This document shows, in pieces, positions 39,001 to 51,531 of a stretch of 64,000 nucleotides of DNA. Position 1 is the first letter of the stretch, and every line of letters begins with the position of its first letter. The notes beneath the pieces were generated by a model. That model made no database searches. It was not told where the DNA came from and saw only the letters and a program-made list of their open reading frames with translations. A program made the position numbers and the translations under genes. The stretch is from the NCBI GenBank assembly GCA_024336345.1, contig JANFOG010000004.1, positions 744,001 to 808,000 of the forward strand. Direction: 5' to 3'. This DNA comes from Mariannaea sp. PMI_226 (lineage: Eukaryota > Ascomycota > Sordariomycetes > Hypocreales > Nectriaceae).

Positions 39001-42000
39001 GCACAGCAGAAAGCAATCGAGGAACCCGAACAAACCACCCAGGACCTCGAAGCACAAGCTGCCAAAGAAGCTGAGGAGGCTGCAGCTGCAGAGGCTGCCG
39101 CCATCGCAGAAGCAGAAGCAGCAGCAATCAAGGAAGCAGCTGAAGCAGAGGCTGCAGCTCAAGCTGCAGCTCAAGCCGCGGTGGACGCCGAAGCAGCCGA
39201 AGCAGCCGAGGCAGCCAAGGAAGAGGAGGAGCTAAATGCCTTGAAAGAGAAGAAGGCTAAGAAAGGCAAACTATTGAAGAAGGAAATGGAACGATTTACC
39301 TTCTTGATCGGTCAGTCTGTTAAACGTGCCCAAGAGAAATCTGCCAAGGAAGCCGAAGCCGCCGCCGCTAAGGAAGCTGAAGAAGCTGCTGCCCGTGAAG
39401 CAGAAGAGATTGCTGCTAGAGAGGCAGAAGAAGCTGCAGCCCGTGAAGCTGCAGAAGCTGAAGCAGCTGAAATTGCCAAAGAAGAGGAGGAGCTAGCTGC
39501 TCTGACGGCAAAGAAGGCCAAGAGGGGGAAATTGTTGAGGAAGGACGCTGATCGCCTCAACCTCCTCACCGAAAATGCAACTCGGCGGGCTGAAGCTCAA
39601 GCCGCCAAGGAGGCTGAAGAAGCACCGATAGTAGGAACAGGTGTTGCTGATGACCCACCAACAGAGGAGCCCGCCGACTCTCCTGTTGAAGAGCCATCGG
39701 GCGGCTTGGCTGATGAACCGTTACTTGATGCCCCCCCTGAAAGAGCTTTGTCTGCAGATGCTGAGAATGCTGAAACAGAGGGAGTAGCGAGCGAGGAGAC
39801 AGAGCTCGCAGCATTGACCTCTAAGAAGGCCAGGAAGGGCAAGCTTTCTCTGAAGGATACGGAACGGTTTGACCTTCTCACGGAAATCATCAGCCAGCGA
39901 ACAGAAAACGCATCCAAGGAAGCCGAAGAAGCTTTGACATTGGATGCAGCGGCTGGAGAAGAAACTGTTGCTGCTGAAACCGGCGCAGAAGAAGAACCTG
40001 CTATTGAAGACCCTGCTGCTATTGCTGCAGCAAAAGAAGCTGAAGTTGCGGCAATTGCAGAAGAGGAGGAAGAATTAGCTGGACTTGAATCTAAGAAAGC
40101 GAGGAAGGGCAAGCTAGGCAAGAAAGATACAGAGCGGTATAATATCTTGACTCAGAACGCTGCCCAACGCGCCGAGAAAGCTGCCCAAGAGGCTGCAGAA
40201 CAAGCCGCCAGAGAAGCCGAAGAGCTTGCCGCTAAGGAGGCAGCTGAAGCAGCGGAGGCTGCTCTTATTGCGGAAGAGGAAGAAGAGCTCGCAACGTTGG
40301 AGGCAAAGAAAGCAAAGAAAGGCAAGCTAAACAAGAGTAATGCGGAACGATACGCCGTTCTTCTCGAGAACGCGAGTAAACGAGCCGAGATTGCTGCCCA
40401 AGAAGCCGAAGCCGAAGCAGCAAGAAAGGCAGAAGAAGAGGCCGCAGCTGAGGCTGAAGCTGCTGCTGCTGCCGCCGCCGCCGCCGCCGCTGCCGAGGCT
40501 GAAGCGGCTGCAAGAGAAGCAGCTGCAAAGGAAGCCGCAGAAGCTGAAGCAGCCGCCGCCAAGGAAGCTGAGGCAGCTCTTGTGGCGGCAGAAACAGCAG
40601 AGCTCGATGCCCTTGAGTCAAAGAAAGCCAAAAAAGGTAAACTGGGGAAGAAAGATACCGAACGTTATCACACCCTTATCGAGAACTCAGCGAGGCGAGC
40701 GGTGGCCGAAGCTGTGGCAGAAGCAGAGGCTGAAGCTCGGCGGGCCAAGGAAGAAGAAGAGGCGATGGCTATAGCAGCAGCGGAAACTCCTGCCGAAGAA
40801 CTGCTTGAAGGCGCTCATGCGGTAGTGGAGGAAGTAGCTGCAGCCGAACCAGCCGAGCCGATGCAACCAGACGAACCAGTCGAACCTGCAGAACCAATTG
40901 AGTCAACCACTGCCGACGATATCACAGCTCAGGAGATCGATATTGCCGCCATTGCCGAAGAAGAGCAGGAGCTTGCAACCCTCGAAGCCAAGAAAGCAAG
41001 GAAAGGCAAGCTGGGCAAGAAGGATACGGATCGTTATAACCTTCTTTCAGAAAATGCTGCCAATCGGGCCCAGAAAGCGGCAGAAGAAGAGGCTGCAGCC
41101 GCTGCAGCCGCAGCCGCAGCCGCTGAAGCTGAGGAACAAGCTGCGAGGGAAGCGGAAGAAGCGGCTGCAGCTGCTGAAGCGGAGGCGAGAGCTGCCTCTA
41201 TCGCTGAGGAAGAGCATGAGCTCGCCACCCTTGAGGCAAAGAAAGCAAGGAAAGGCAAGCTTGGCAAAAAGGATACGGAACGCTACAATGTCCTTACTGA
41301 AAATGCTGCCCAAAGGGCCAAAGAAGCGGCCGAAGCTGACGCCGCCGCTGCCGCCGAGGTCGAAGAAACCGAAGAGAATCCGCCAGATGATCTCGACAAT
41401 GACGACAATGATGTTTTCGAGGATGCAACCGATACAATTGACAAAGATCCTGAAGCAATCGAAGAGGACGGTGCGGTTGAGGTAGTCGCGGCAGAAGAAG
41501 AAGAAGCTGCTGCTGCAGCTGCTGCAGCTGAGGAAGCCGCTGCCCTAGAAGCTGAAGCTGCTGTAATTGCTGAAGAAGAAGCGGAACTCGCTGCCCTCGA
41601 AGCTAAGAAAGCAAGGAAGGGCAAGCTTGGAAGAAAAGACACTGAACGCTACATGGCTTTGACAGACAACGCTGCACAGCGAGCCGAAAAGGCGGCAGCT
41701 GAGCAAGCAGCTAGAGAAGCAGAAGAGGCTGCTGCAAGGGAAGCCGCTGAAGCCGCTGAAGCCGCCGAAGCCGCAGCTATTGCTGAAGAGGAGGCTGAGT
41801 TAGCCGAGCTTGAAGTTAAGAAGGCACGGAAAGGAAGGTTAGGGAGAAAGGACACCGAGCGTTATACCGCCTTAAGTGAAAATGCTGCCAAGAGAGCCGC
41901 AGAAGCAGCAGAAAAACTAGAAGCGGAGACAGACGCAGCGGCAGAAGCTATCCTAGTGGAGGAAGAACCTGCCGAGCCAATAGACGAAGCTGTCGTTGAC

Positions 42001-45000
42001 GAGGAGGCGGCTGCTGTCGATGATGTTCAAGTTGAAGCGGAAGATGACGCTGCTAGGCAAGCGGCGGAAGCTGAAGCTGCTGCGGTTGCCGCCGAGGAAG
42101 TAGCAGAGTTGGCTGCGCTGGATGCAAAGAAAGCCAGGAAGGGGAAGCTAGGACGAAAGGACACGGAGCGTTACCTCATCCTCACTGAAAACGCAACGAG
42201 GAGAGCCGAAGCGGCATTAGCGGAGCAGGCAGCGGCAGAAACGGAAGAAGCCACCGCAGCGATAGAGGAAGAAGGGGAGGATGTGGCAGAAGAGGCTCCA
42301 GTAGAGGAGGAGACGATGCCCACGCCTGAAGAAGCCGAGGCTGCAGAAGCCGCTGCTAGGGAAGCTGCAGAAGCTGAGGCTATTGCAGTTATCGCCGAGG
42401 AAGAGGCCGAGTTGGCTGCATTAGAAGCTAAGAAGGCAAGGAAAGGAAAGTTGGGAAGAAAGGACACAGAGCGTCATATGGCCCTGACCGAAAATGCCAC
42501 AAGGAGAGCCCAGGAAGCGGCAGCAAAAGCAGCAGCAGAAGAAGCCGCCGCCGCCGCAGCCGCAGCTGAGGAGGCTGCTGCTATCGCCGCTGAGGAGGAA
42601 GAGCTTGCTACCTTACAAGCCAAGAAAACAAAGAAGGGCAAGCTAGGAAGAAAAGATACTGAACGCTTCATCTTTCTTACTGAAATAGCTGACCAAAGGG
42701 CAGAGAAGGCGGCCGCGGAGCAAGCAGCTAAGGAAGCTGAAGAGGCAGCTCAGGCAGAAGCTGAGGAAGCGGCAGCAGCTGAGGCAGCAGCCATCGCAGC
42801 AGCAGAGGAAGCAGCAGCGAAAGAAGCTGCAGAGGCCGAAGCAGCCGCAGCAGAGGCAGCAGCTATTGCAGAAGAAGAAGAAGAGCTCGCTGCCCTCTTT
42901 GCGAAGAAAGCTAGGAAAGGCAAATTAGGTCGCAAGGATACCGAAAGGGTCAACATCCTGACTGAGAATGCCGCTCAACGTGCGGCAGCTAAGGCTGAAC
43001 ATGGAGCCGAAGAGATGGCAGCTGCTGAGGAGGATATACCAGAAGCTGAGGAGGAAGAGAAGGGAGAGGAAGGAGACGAACGAGATCAAGAACCTCTGGA
43101 TGAAAAAGAACCACCCGGTGAAGAAGCCGAAGATCCTACCCCTGAAGCAGAGGAAGATACTGCAGCTGATGAAGAATTGGCAGCAAAGGAAGCGGCTGAT
43201 GCGGAGGCGGCTGCTCTTGCTGCCGAGGAAGAATTAGAACTTGAAACTCTATTGGCAAAGAAGGCCAAGAAGGGCAAACTGGGTCGCAAAGATACCGAAC
43301 GGTTCAACCTCTTGACAGCGAGCATCGAGGCTCGTGCTGCAGAGAAGGCTGCTGCGGAAGCCGAGGAGGCAGCCGAAGCTGAAGATGCGGAACTGGCAGC
43401 CGCCGAAGCTGAACTTGCTGCTGCTGAAGCTGAATTAGCTGCTGCTGAAGCTGAAGAAGCCGCTGCCGCTGCCGCTGAAGAAGAAGCTGAGGCCCTCGCT
43501 GTTGCTGCTGCTGAAGAAGAAGAAGTTCTGGCTCTGGCTGCTGCTGAGGCAGAAGAAGCTGCTGCCAGGGAGGCTGCCGAGGCTGCCGAGGCTGAGGCTG
43601 CCGCTGAGATCGAAGCTGAGGAGGCAGAAATCTCAGCGTTGAAGGCCAAGAAGGCCAAAAAGGGTAAACTTGGTAGAAAGGATACTGAGAGATATACCAT
43701 TCTTACCGAGCGTGCTGAGGAGCGCGCTGCCAAACAAGCTGCTGCCGAAGGTGATGAGGTAGCAGAAATAGAGGCTGTTGGTGCCGAAGAGGCCACTGCT
43801 GCAGAAGCTGCCGAACTGGAAGAGGAGGCTGCTAAGGAGGCAGCTGAAGTTGAGGCCGCAGCTTTCATCGAAGAAGAAGAGATTGAGCTCGCAAGTTTGG
43901 AAAAGAAAAAAGCCAAGAAGGGCAAGCTTGGCAGAAAAGATACTGAGCGATATATCACTCTGACGGAAAATGCTGCCAAGCGAGCTAAAAGGCAAGCTGC
44001 TAAAGAAGCCGAAAGGGCTGCTACGAAAGAAGCAGAGGAGCAAGGTGTAGAAGAGACAGAGGAAGCTGCTGCTGCCGTTGCCAGCGAAGCCGCGAGAGCC
44101 GAAGCTGCTGCGATCGCCGAGGCTGAAGATGCCGAACTCGAGGCATTGAAAGCCAAGAAGGCCAGGAAAGGTAAACTTGGCAGAAAAGACACTGAGCGGT
44201 TTAATATCCTGACCGACAACGCTGCCGCGAGAGCTGAAGCAGCTGTTATTGCCGCCGCCGCTGCCGCCGCCGCCTTCGAGGCCCCTGTGGAAGTCGAAGA
44301 AGAAGATGCGTATGAGACTCCCGAAGAGGGCGAAGAAGATGAAGAAGAAGCTGAAGTCGAGGTTGAGGACCCGCCTATAGATGCTTTTGAGGGTGAAGAA
44401 GATGAAGGGGAGGAGGAGGAGGAAGTGGAAGAGGAAGTGAAAGGGGAATTGGAAGTTGCTGAAGATGTAGATGCAGATGAAGCAGAAGATGATAAGGAAG
44501 AGGAGGAAGAGGAAGAGGAAGAAGAAGAAGAGGAGGAGGAGGAAGAAGAAGAGGAAGAGGAAGAGGAAGATGAGGCAGCGGAAGGAGAGGATGTGGATGT
44601 CAGAGTCGAGGATGTTCCTCCCGAACAAGTGGAGGAGCTTGTCGAAGAAGATTCTGATGCTGATGTCGAGGGTGCAGACAGAGGAGAAACTGACAGGGGA
44701 GTGCCTGGAGTTGATGAAGAAGAACCTCCGGTCGATGGTCCTCTTGAGCCTGCTGAGGAACAACCTGAAGCTGTTGACCTTGCAGTCGTTGAGGCACCAA
44801 GAAAGAGGAAGAGCCGAAAGAGTAGGCCCCGGCGGATAGCCGAAGTCCCGGTCCCGCCTCCTGTTCCTGATCCTCCTCTCACTCCGCCTCCCGAGTTGAG
44901 ATCCCCCAGGAAAGATCGATTCAAATTAAACCGTGAAGGCAGTTCATGGAGCAAATACTCGGCCACACCACGAGAAGAAAAACGACGACCATCCACTGCG

Positions 45001-46578
45001 AAGTCCAAGTCCAAGTCCAAGTCCAGCAAGCCACTGGATAGAGAGGAAAAGGGCTCCTCAAAAGAAGATTCTGAGGAGAAAACGCCATCACGATCTCGGG
45101 TCCCACCCCTTTTCAGCACACCACCCGTCACCCGCCCGATGATGCCTCCTCGTGAGAAGAGGGAAGGCATGAGTGGCAGGCGTCGCCACTCCGAGTCAGC
45201 TCAGGGCCTTGCTTCACCCCCACCAGAAGAGATGCCTGATAAAGCAAGCAAGATTCTGGGAATGGACAAGGACAGATCTGGTCGAAGGCGGTCCACTCGC
45301 CATCGACCACGGGATGAAGAAGACATGGAAATGTCCGGAGCTCTTGACAACGAAGAGAGCCCGGAGAAGTCTGAACGTCGACGATTCAGGCGTCCTCCTC
45401 CTCCAGAGGATGATATCGTCATGGTTGAGCCCGGAGGCCCTTCAGATATTCCGTTGAAGCGTGGATCATCGAAGCGAGCCTCTGGCATCTCTGGTCTATT
45501 TGCAGGTTTGATGACCCCCCGTTCGGAGCGCCCTGATCCATTGCGGCCCGAGTTCCTACGACGTCGCAACACGTACGCCACGACTGATGATGAGGCTATC
45601 CGCGCCGCCCGCATGGAGGGAGATGCAGAGGCTGTCGATCCTGAACGAGAGGCACGACGCCGGCGAGCTAAGCGAGCTGATCGTGAAGCTGCAGAGCCTG
45701 GTGAGCGTCCAGATGAGGACGAGAGACGTGCAAAGGATGAAGCCCGACGCGAAAGGCGCAGACGCCGTGAAGCCGAGGCTGGCGTCGAGGCCGAGGGCCA
45801 GACACGAAGAGATGAAGACGATCGCGAGGCTCGACGGCAAGAAAAAGAAGCACGCCGTGCAGAGCGACGAGCTGCCCGTGAGCGGGAGGAGGCTGAACGC
45901 CAGGCTGAACAAGAGCGAACTGAGCGAGAGGCTGCACGAGAAGCTCGACGTGAGGAGCGTCGCCGACTTCGCAGGGAGCAGGAGGAGGCGGCGGCAGCGG
46001 CGGCGGACCAGGAAGAAGAGGCTCGCAGAACAGCTAGGCGTGAACGCCGACGTTCTCGACAGGTTGACCCTGCAGAAGATGACTCCGAGCGTCGTCGTCG
46101 CCGCGAGGCTCGAAGAGCAGCTCGAGCGGCAGGAGCGGCAGAAGCAGAAGAAGGAGGTGAGGAAAGCTCCCGGCGCAAGAGCCGTCGAGCTGGCGGTGAC
46201 GAGCCCGATGAGTACGCCCAACGTCGGGCTCGTCGTCGCGAGGAACGAGAGCGGAATGGACCAGCTTGGCCTCACTCAGGGACATCCTCTTGGGTCAAAG
46301 AGGTCTCAGATGCACCACCACCCCCTGATGACGGCGGCCCTGCTGAAGAGACATTTGAAGACGACGGGGCAACTCGCGAAGCCCGTCGGAATAGACGGCA
46401 CAAGAATATGGATGCAACGCCAGAGGATACCGATGATCAGCGACGGCGACGAGCCAGACGTGAAGAACGCGAGCGTGAGAGACGATCTGAGGGAAGTGAT
46501 GAGCGACAATATGGCCGACGCAATTCAACCTTTGTCGAAGCACCTCGAACAAGTTGGTGGAGGAAGCTTACTGGATAG
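36049..46578 (+). CDS. Giant repeat protein (WG/KKK modules, 21 KGKL repeats, Glu run, Arg-rich tail)
   Basis: Proposed exons 36049..36210, 36408..37059 and 37115..46578, total 10,278 nt giving about 3,425 residues. The second junction (GTAAGT donor, TAAC branch-like site, AAAG acceptor) keeps the frame; the first exon is less certain, but exon 2 has no ATG of its own in frame. Order: Pro run and Gly-rich segment (about 150-230); WG modules each followed by a Lys cluster (about 235-620); 21 copies of a 35-40 residue unit with core KKARKGKLGRKDTERY in Ala/Glu-rich predicted coiled coil (about 685-2655); acidic region with 24 consecutive Glu (2733-2756); basic Ser/Pro region; Arg/Glu-rich coiled coil; end RTSWWRKLTG. 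I do not recognise a catalytic domain. The layout resembles giant fungal proteins called involucrin-repeat or leashin-like, which tether Woronin bodies, but that is inference. Long antisense frames are compositional shadows. Confidence 0.8.
37115..38150 (+). repeat. In-gene array of about eleven WG/KKK modules
   Basis: Recurrent peptide pattern: acidic residue, W or F, a few residues, W/F-G, then a Lys cluster. Examples in order are TGWEWSG, DPWGFGAKKEKK, DPWGWGASKKK, DIWDTWGISKK, ELWGGWAGKKKEKK, DFWSTFGTAKKK, GWAAWG, GWDLWGKKKK, FLSSWGIGKK, DFWNSVGKKK and DNWGW; a related GGWGDLGGAKSKTKK lies in exon 2. Spacers are Pro/Glu-rich. Confidence 0.8.
38350..44260 (+). repeat. In-gene array of 21 KGKL/KDxER repeats
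   Basis: I count 21 units with consensus EExELxxLxxKKAxKGKLxx then KDxERxxxLxENAxxRA. The GKL cores fall near 38401, 38680, 38936, 39263, 39523, 39835, 40107, 40318, 40633, 41004, 41252, 41618, 41831, 42139, 42443, 42634, 42916, 43270, 43660, 43917 and 44166, so spacing varies from about 190 to 390 nt. Units 1-5 read GKLLRKDAERL-like; units 12-21 are nearly all KGKLGRKDTER. Confidence 0.9.
44497..44568 (+). repeat. 24-codon glutamate run
   Basis: GAA/GAG codons only, mixed irregularly, within a longer acidic segment of the giant protein. The mix of GAA and GAG argues for an old tract rather than a recent slippage event. Confidence 0.95.
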
Positions 46579-48512
46579 TATCTGAGTTGTGAAAGAGAAT
46601 GAGGAATGACAGCATTAGGATGTAAACTGAGCAAGCGAATTTTTTTGTTTTCGGTGGTTTTTTTTTCAATTTGTTTTCGTCTCGTCTTATTTTACTGTTT
46701 GGTTGTTTGATTATTTGATTTGGGTTTATTATGTGTTCAGCAATCTATTCACAGGATACACTACACGACCTACTTGGATGATATATTTTCATGTATGACG
46801 GGCCTTTTCGCTCGTCACTACCGGAAACTTGGAGGATGGGAAATAGAAAGGGAGCGCCATGTTTGGTTTTGAGCCAATTTGGCCTTTAAAGCATTGTGCA
46901 GGATACGCAGCGCGTTCTTTTTGGATTTCAAAAAGGGAGGGATAGATCGTTCGGCGGCGATCTGATCTTCTCCCTGATACCTTGGGGAAGCAAATGCGAG
47001 TGTGAGCTATGTATATCTACAAGATGAAAGAAGGGTTACGCTTGAAAACAAAAACAGAAAGATGCTACGATCAGAGAGGGGATGGGAGTCATCGGGGACA
47101 ACTCTCTTTTCTTCACTCTGTCTCAGCACTCGAGTTTCAAGTATTCCCCTATTAACATCGTATGTCTTGGACTAGCTGTACGAAAGGATAGCGTACGATA
47201 TGGCAGAGTTGATCTCTGGGGTTTCTGTGGCATAGGTAGCTGAGAATGGAATATATTGCGAAATGTTTACTTTCATGTGTACTTGTGTGTTTCTAATAAT
47301 AAGTGAGATGTTTTGAGAATCTGGTGTACGTGGTGTGGCATTCTCGAGTAAAAGGTGTATGTAGTAAGTGCATAGATTGCATGGACAAGGTTAGCAGATA
47401 GTTGAACCTATTCTCTGTAGATGGGCAATTACACACCCTCAGGCCACTGGATTTCACCTCCTTTTACTTTTTTTCTTTTTCTTAGGTTGTCTTTGGAGTA
47501 TATGTTATAAATCAAGGCCCAAATATGTGCAAATCCGGTAGATGCTGCTTTCTTTTGTTGGAATCGATAGGTGCAACGCAGTAATTCCCTTGGTGCATAT
47601 ACTATATACTATGGTATATATACTTGGGCTTTCTGGATTCTACACACCAGATGTTGGTTTGGGGGGTGCTGAAGCGGACACCAGCCTGGGGTGCCCGCTT
47701 ACTGGCCCTTGGGATGCCTCGTAAGACGTAAGATACCTAGGTCCCTTTAGTTAGTTACCTTTTTAGTTACGTACCTAATAGCCAGAATGCAGACTGTAAT
47801 AAACGAGTTGGAGCCCGGGAGGTATAAAAAAAAAAAAAGGTTGCCCTGTTTGCCTGCACACATGGCATGTAGTCTACCTAATTAAGGATTAAGGCACAGT
47901 ACAGTACAGTACCACATCTTACATAAAACCAAAGGCACCACCACCCTTCGTCCCTTAATTAGTCGCCCCAATGAGTAAGATACTGTAGGTACCCTCCGTC
48001 CGTACGATGTACTACCAAAAGGAAGTAATTAAGCTACGTATCCATATCAAATAGGGAACTTCGCGGTCGACGTAATTTTCAATGAATTAATTTCCATTTT
48101 CCCTTCACCTCACAATCTCACACTCTCTCACTCTCTTGTCTCTTTTCCCCCCAACCAGCTCACTCACTCACTCACTCGCTCGCTCGCTCGCTCGCTCCCT
48201 CCTCCAGTCGCGCAAGGCTGACGACACCTTATGCGGTCCCCATCTTTGACTCCAGGCCACAGGCACAGGCACAAGCCCAAACTCGCCATTTCCATTTCCA
48301 ACCCCTCCAGCTTATAGACCATCACCGGAATCTCTCAAACGACAGAGCCCTGATTGGCCCGAACGACGCCATCGCAAATACATCCTGATCCCTTTCTTCT
48401 GACTACGCGAGTCGCAATACCTACAATACCTACAAATACTTGAAAACGCCATCAAAGCCATCTTGGCTTCTCTTCCTCCCCGTACTGTCGTCAACCTGCC
48501 ACATCCTTCACC
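46579..48512. other. Intergenic between the giant gene and SGM1
   Basis: 1.9 kb. The first part is T-rich 3' flank of the giant gene; 47700-48010 carries many TACCTA/TAGGTA words; 48100-48512 is C/T-rich with a (CTCA)4(CTCG)5 repeat, the likely promoter and leader of the next gene. No gene supported. Confidence 0.55.
48159..48198 (+). repeat. Compound tetranucleotide repeat (CTCA)4(CTCG)5
   Basis: Four CTCA units run directly into five CTCG units and one CTCC, about 315 bp upstream of the SGM1 start. Confidence 0.95.
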
Positions 48513-51365
48513 ATGGCTGCCCCGGGCAAGCCCACCGGCTCGCGCTGGGGTTCATTCCTCTCCCAGGCAGTAGCAGGCGTCGAGTCAAGGCTCGATAACA
48601 TGCTCACCGAGGGCGAAGACGGCGATCCCCTTGCACGCCAGGCTACTGTGAAGCCTGTTGCGAAGCCTGCTGCTAATAACGCCCCTCCGCCAGCACAACC
48701 TGCCCCGAAGCCGGCGCCCGGTAAGTATTCTTTTGCTGTATCCTGGCCCATGGCTTTGGCTAACGACCGAGATTCACAGCGACCAGAGCTACCCCGAGTT
48801 CCCGATCCAATGACCGCCTCCAAGCCAGGCTAGCCAAGGCCATGGCTGCTCGAAATGTGCAAGCTGGAGGCTCTCCGCGCAGCTCCATCGATCAGCCTAG
48901 CCCTGCCTCCTCCGTTCGAGCTTCAATGGATAAAGATGTGCGTCCTGGAACCGACACGCCGCCCGCCAAAGAGACCCCCGATTCCGAACCTGCGACTCCA
49001 GATCCAGCTGGCGATGCCGCATCCATCAAATCAGAGCCCACGACGACACCAGTCACGGATGCGTCAGCAAGCGCAAAAAGTGAGGCCACGATTATCCAAA
49101 AGGAACCGCCAAGGGAAGCGATGCTCGTGTTCTCCCCTGCACCAACTGCTGCGCCCCCTTTGAAGGATGACGCAACCAACGGAGTGATAGTCAATGCTGA
49201 GGTCAAAGCTGAAACGATTCCTGAGCTCAATATAGACAGCCAAGATGTGGATAATTCTCAAACAGAGCCCGAATTGAAGTCTGACAGTAAATCAGACCCT
49301 CCCGCACAGCATGAGGAATTGGACAAGAAGGAGAAGGATACTCCGACGCCAGGCCCTGAAAAGCAAGAGCTGGAAAAGGATGCTTCCAAAGAGCCGGGTC
49401 AGCCACCAGTAACTAATTCTCCCCCTGAGAATTCACAAGCAAAAGAGGAAATTCAGGAGTATGTTGAGCGAATAGATGCACTACAAGCCAAGCTACAGTA
49501 TCTCTCGAAGAATGCTTTGGAAGCTGCAAAACAAGACAAAGCATCTGCCTCCAAGGGGAGCGTAGAGCAGAAGCTTGCTGAAAAGGATGAGAAAATCGCC
49601 TTGTTGATGGAGGAGGGACAAAAATTATCAAGTAATGAGGGGAAATTCCGAACCACAATTAGGAAACTACGTGCTCAGTTGGCAGACAACGAAAAGCAGG
49701 TTGAAGAATTGAAGAAGAGCAAGGAAAAAGCGGTCGCTGAGGCTGAGGTGATGCGAAATAGTGCTCAGAGCCACGAGGAACAAGAAAGGAAAAACGAGGA
49801 AGTGCGCAAAGCGAGCGCGGCCCTGAAGAAAGAGGCGGATGCATTGAAGAAAGAAGTCGCCGCCAAAGATGAAGCATACAGGCGCTTAGAACAAGATGCC
49901 AAACTCAAGGCGGAACAGGCAGAGTACGCAACTACCGAAGCTGTGGCTAAGGCTAGGGGTGTGGAACGGACAAAGCAAAAGGAGCTCGAAGACACTATTG
50001 CGAAATTACGAACAGACAACGAGACACTCACGAATAAGGCGCGATTAGATGGCGTAGAGTGGCAGGAAAAGCTGAATCGCATCACGGAGCGCAGTAACCA
50101 CGTTGAGGAGGAGCTCAAGCTAGAGCTCAGGGCCACGGAAAGCAAGCTGGAAGCGATGAGGGTTGCTGCTGAGCAGGCATCATCTGGAGCCGCAGGGGAG
50201 TCGCAGATGAAACTCATCCGACAGATTGAGACATTACAGTCACAGTATGCCTCGGCAAGCGATAACTGGCAGGGCATTGAAGCCTCTCTCCTTGCTAAGG
50301 TATCAATTCTAGAGAAGGAGAAAGACGAGGCCCAACGGCGCGAATCAGAAATGCGAAAGAAAGCGCGCGATTCGGTTAGTGCATTCTGTTCAATCATTTC
50401 TCTCTTGTTTCTCGGTTGGTTCAATCCACTAACATCCTTTTCAGGCCAGCCGCTGCAGACGACTTGAAGATGAATTACAAGACGTTACCCCTGCGCTTGC
50501 CACAGCCCGCCAGGAGCTGGAGGCTTGCAAAGAAGAGCTCGCTACTTTGCGTACACATACCAAGAAAACAGAGACCGCACTTGAACAGGCCAAGGCAGAG
50601 CTGGACAAACAGCAACGTTCAGCCAGCTTCGGCCCGGACATGGACCGCCGACAATGGGTGGACGACGTGAAAAGCCAAAGCCGCCCCAACTCTCCAATGC
50701 TATCTGTCCCTCGAACCTTCAGCTCCGACTTTGCTGGCCTGCCTGTGCCAGGTCGACCGCCGAGGAGAGCCCCTACACCTGGAAGCAACCCCGACAGTGC
50801 TGGTGAGAGTCTGTTCTTCGGTCGGCGGCTATCCAACCAGCCTCCCGGCCGAAACAGTACTCTCTCTACGTTGGGATCGGGGATGCCGCCTCCTCCTCCT
50901 TTATCCCCCTTCGATGCGCCAAGTGAATCACCTCGAGCAATGTCACCACCTCCAGACCGAGATGACGACGTCGATTCCTCAGCACCTCGCAACGTTGCCC
51001 AAGACATGATATCCGTGTCGACTGTGGGCGCTGGCCCATCAGTTCAACTAGTCGAGCGGATGAGCGCCGCCATCCGTCGGCTCGAGGCTGAGAAAGTGGC
51101 TGCCAAGGAGGAGATGGTTCGCGTATGCAGTCAACGAGACGAGGCAAGATCCGACATGGTTGGGCTCATGAAGGACGTGGAGGCCAACAAGGCGGCCACG
51201 GAAAGAGTCAAGGAACTAGAGGTCGAGATGGATAACATGAACCAAAGGTACCAGACCACCTTGGAGCTGTTGGGTGAGAAGAGCGAGTTGGTGGAGGAGT
51301 TGAAAGCAGATGTGGAAGATGTTAAAGCTATGTATCGCGACTTGGTTGAGCGAACCATCAAATAA
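48513..51365 (+). CDS. SGM1: SGM1/TMF-like Golgi coiled-coil protein
   Basis: Three exons: 48513..48720, 48780..50374 and 50445..51365, total 2,724 nt giving 907 residues. TMF/Sgm1 proteins are Rab6/Ypt6-binding Golgi tethers. The N-terminus SRWGSFLSQAVAGVESRLDN is typical of fungal members. A Pro/Ser/Glu-rich linker (about 90-290) is followed by continuous coiled coil (about 295-700), a disordered Ser/Pro/Arg segment (GLPVPGRPPRRAPTPGS), and the C-terminal TMF TATA-binding-like coiled coil (about 800-905) with VERMSAAIRRLEAEKVAAKE and ending VEDVKAMYRDLVERTIK. Introns have GTAAGT and GTTAGT donors. The 3' end is convergent with NAS6, 166 bp apart. Confidence 0.88.
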
Positions 51366-51531
51366 AGCGATCCCATGGAGATTTGTTATAAATGGGCTAA
51401 CATATATTCCCCCTTTTCTCCACGTTTCTTCTTCATCCCTTTTCTTGACTTGCTTCTTCTTTTTTTTCTCCCTTGGTTATCCATTTCTCTCTCTGTGTTT
51501 CTTTTGCCCCCGTTTTGGTTGTATTCCTAGG

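Noticed and set aside
38350..44260. CRISPR-like or satellite array
   Set aside because: The repeats are in-frame protein units of unequal spacing within a continuous 9.4-kb exon.
43086..45170. 694-codon open frame on the minus strand, Ser-rich
   Set aside because: It is the mirror of Ala/Glu codons (GCN, GAR) of the giant gene; the product is almost pure Ser/Ala low complexity with no domain.
45587..46585. 332-codon plus frame inside the 3' part of the giant gene
   Set aside because: Out of frame with the strongly patterned Arg/Glu-rich main frame; explained by purine-rich codons.
49765..50424. 219-codon minus frame opposite SGM1
   Set aside because: Shadow of the coiled-coil region, Ser-rich by reverse complement of Glu/Lys/Ala codons.
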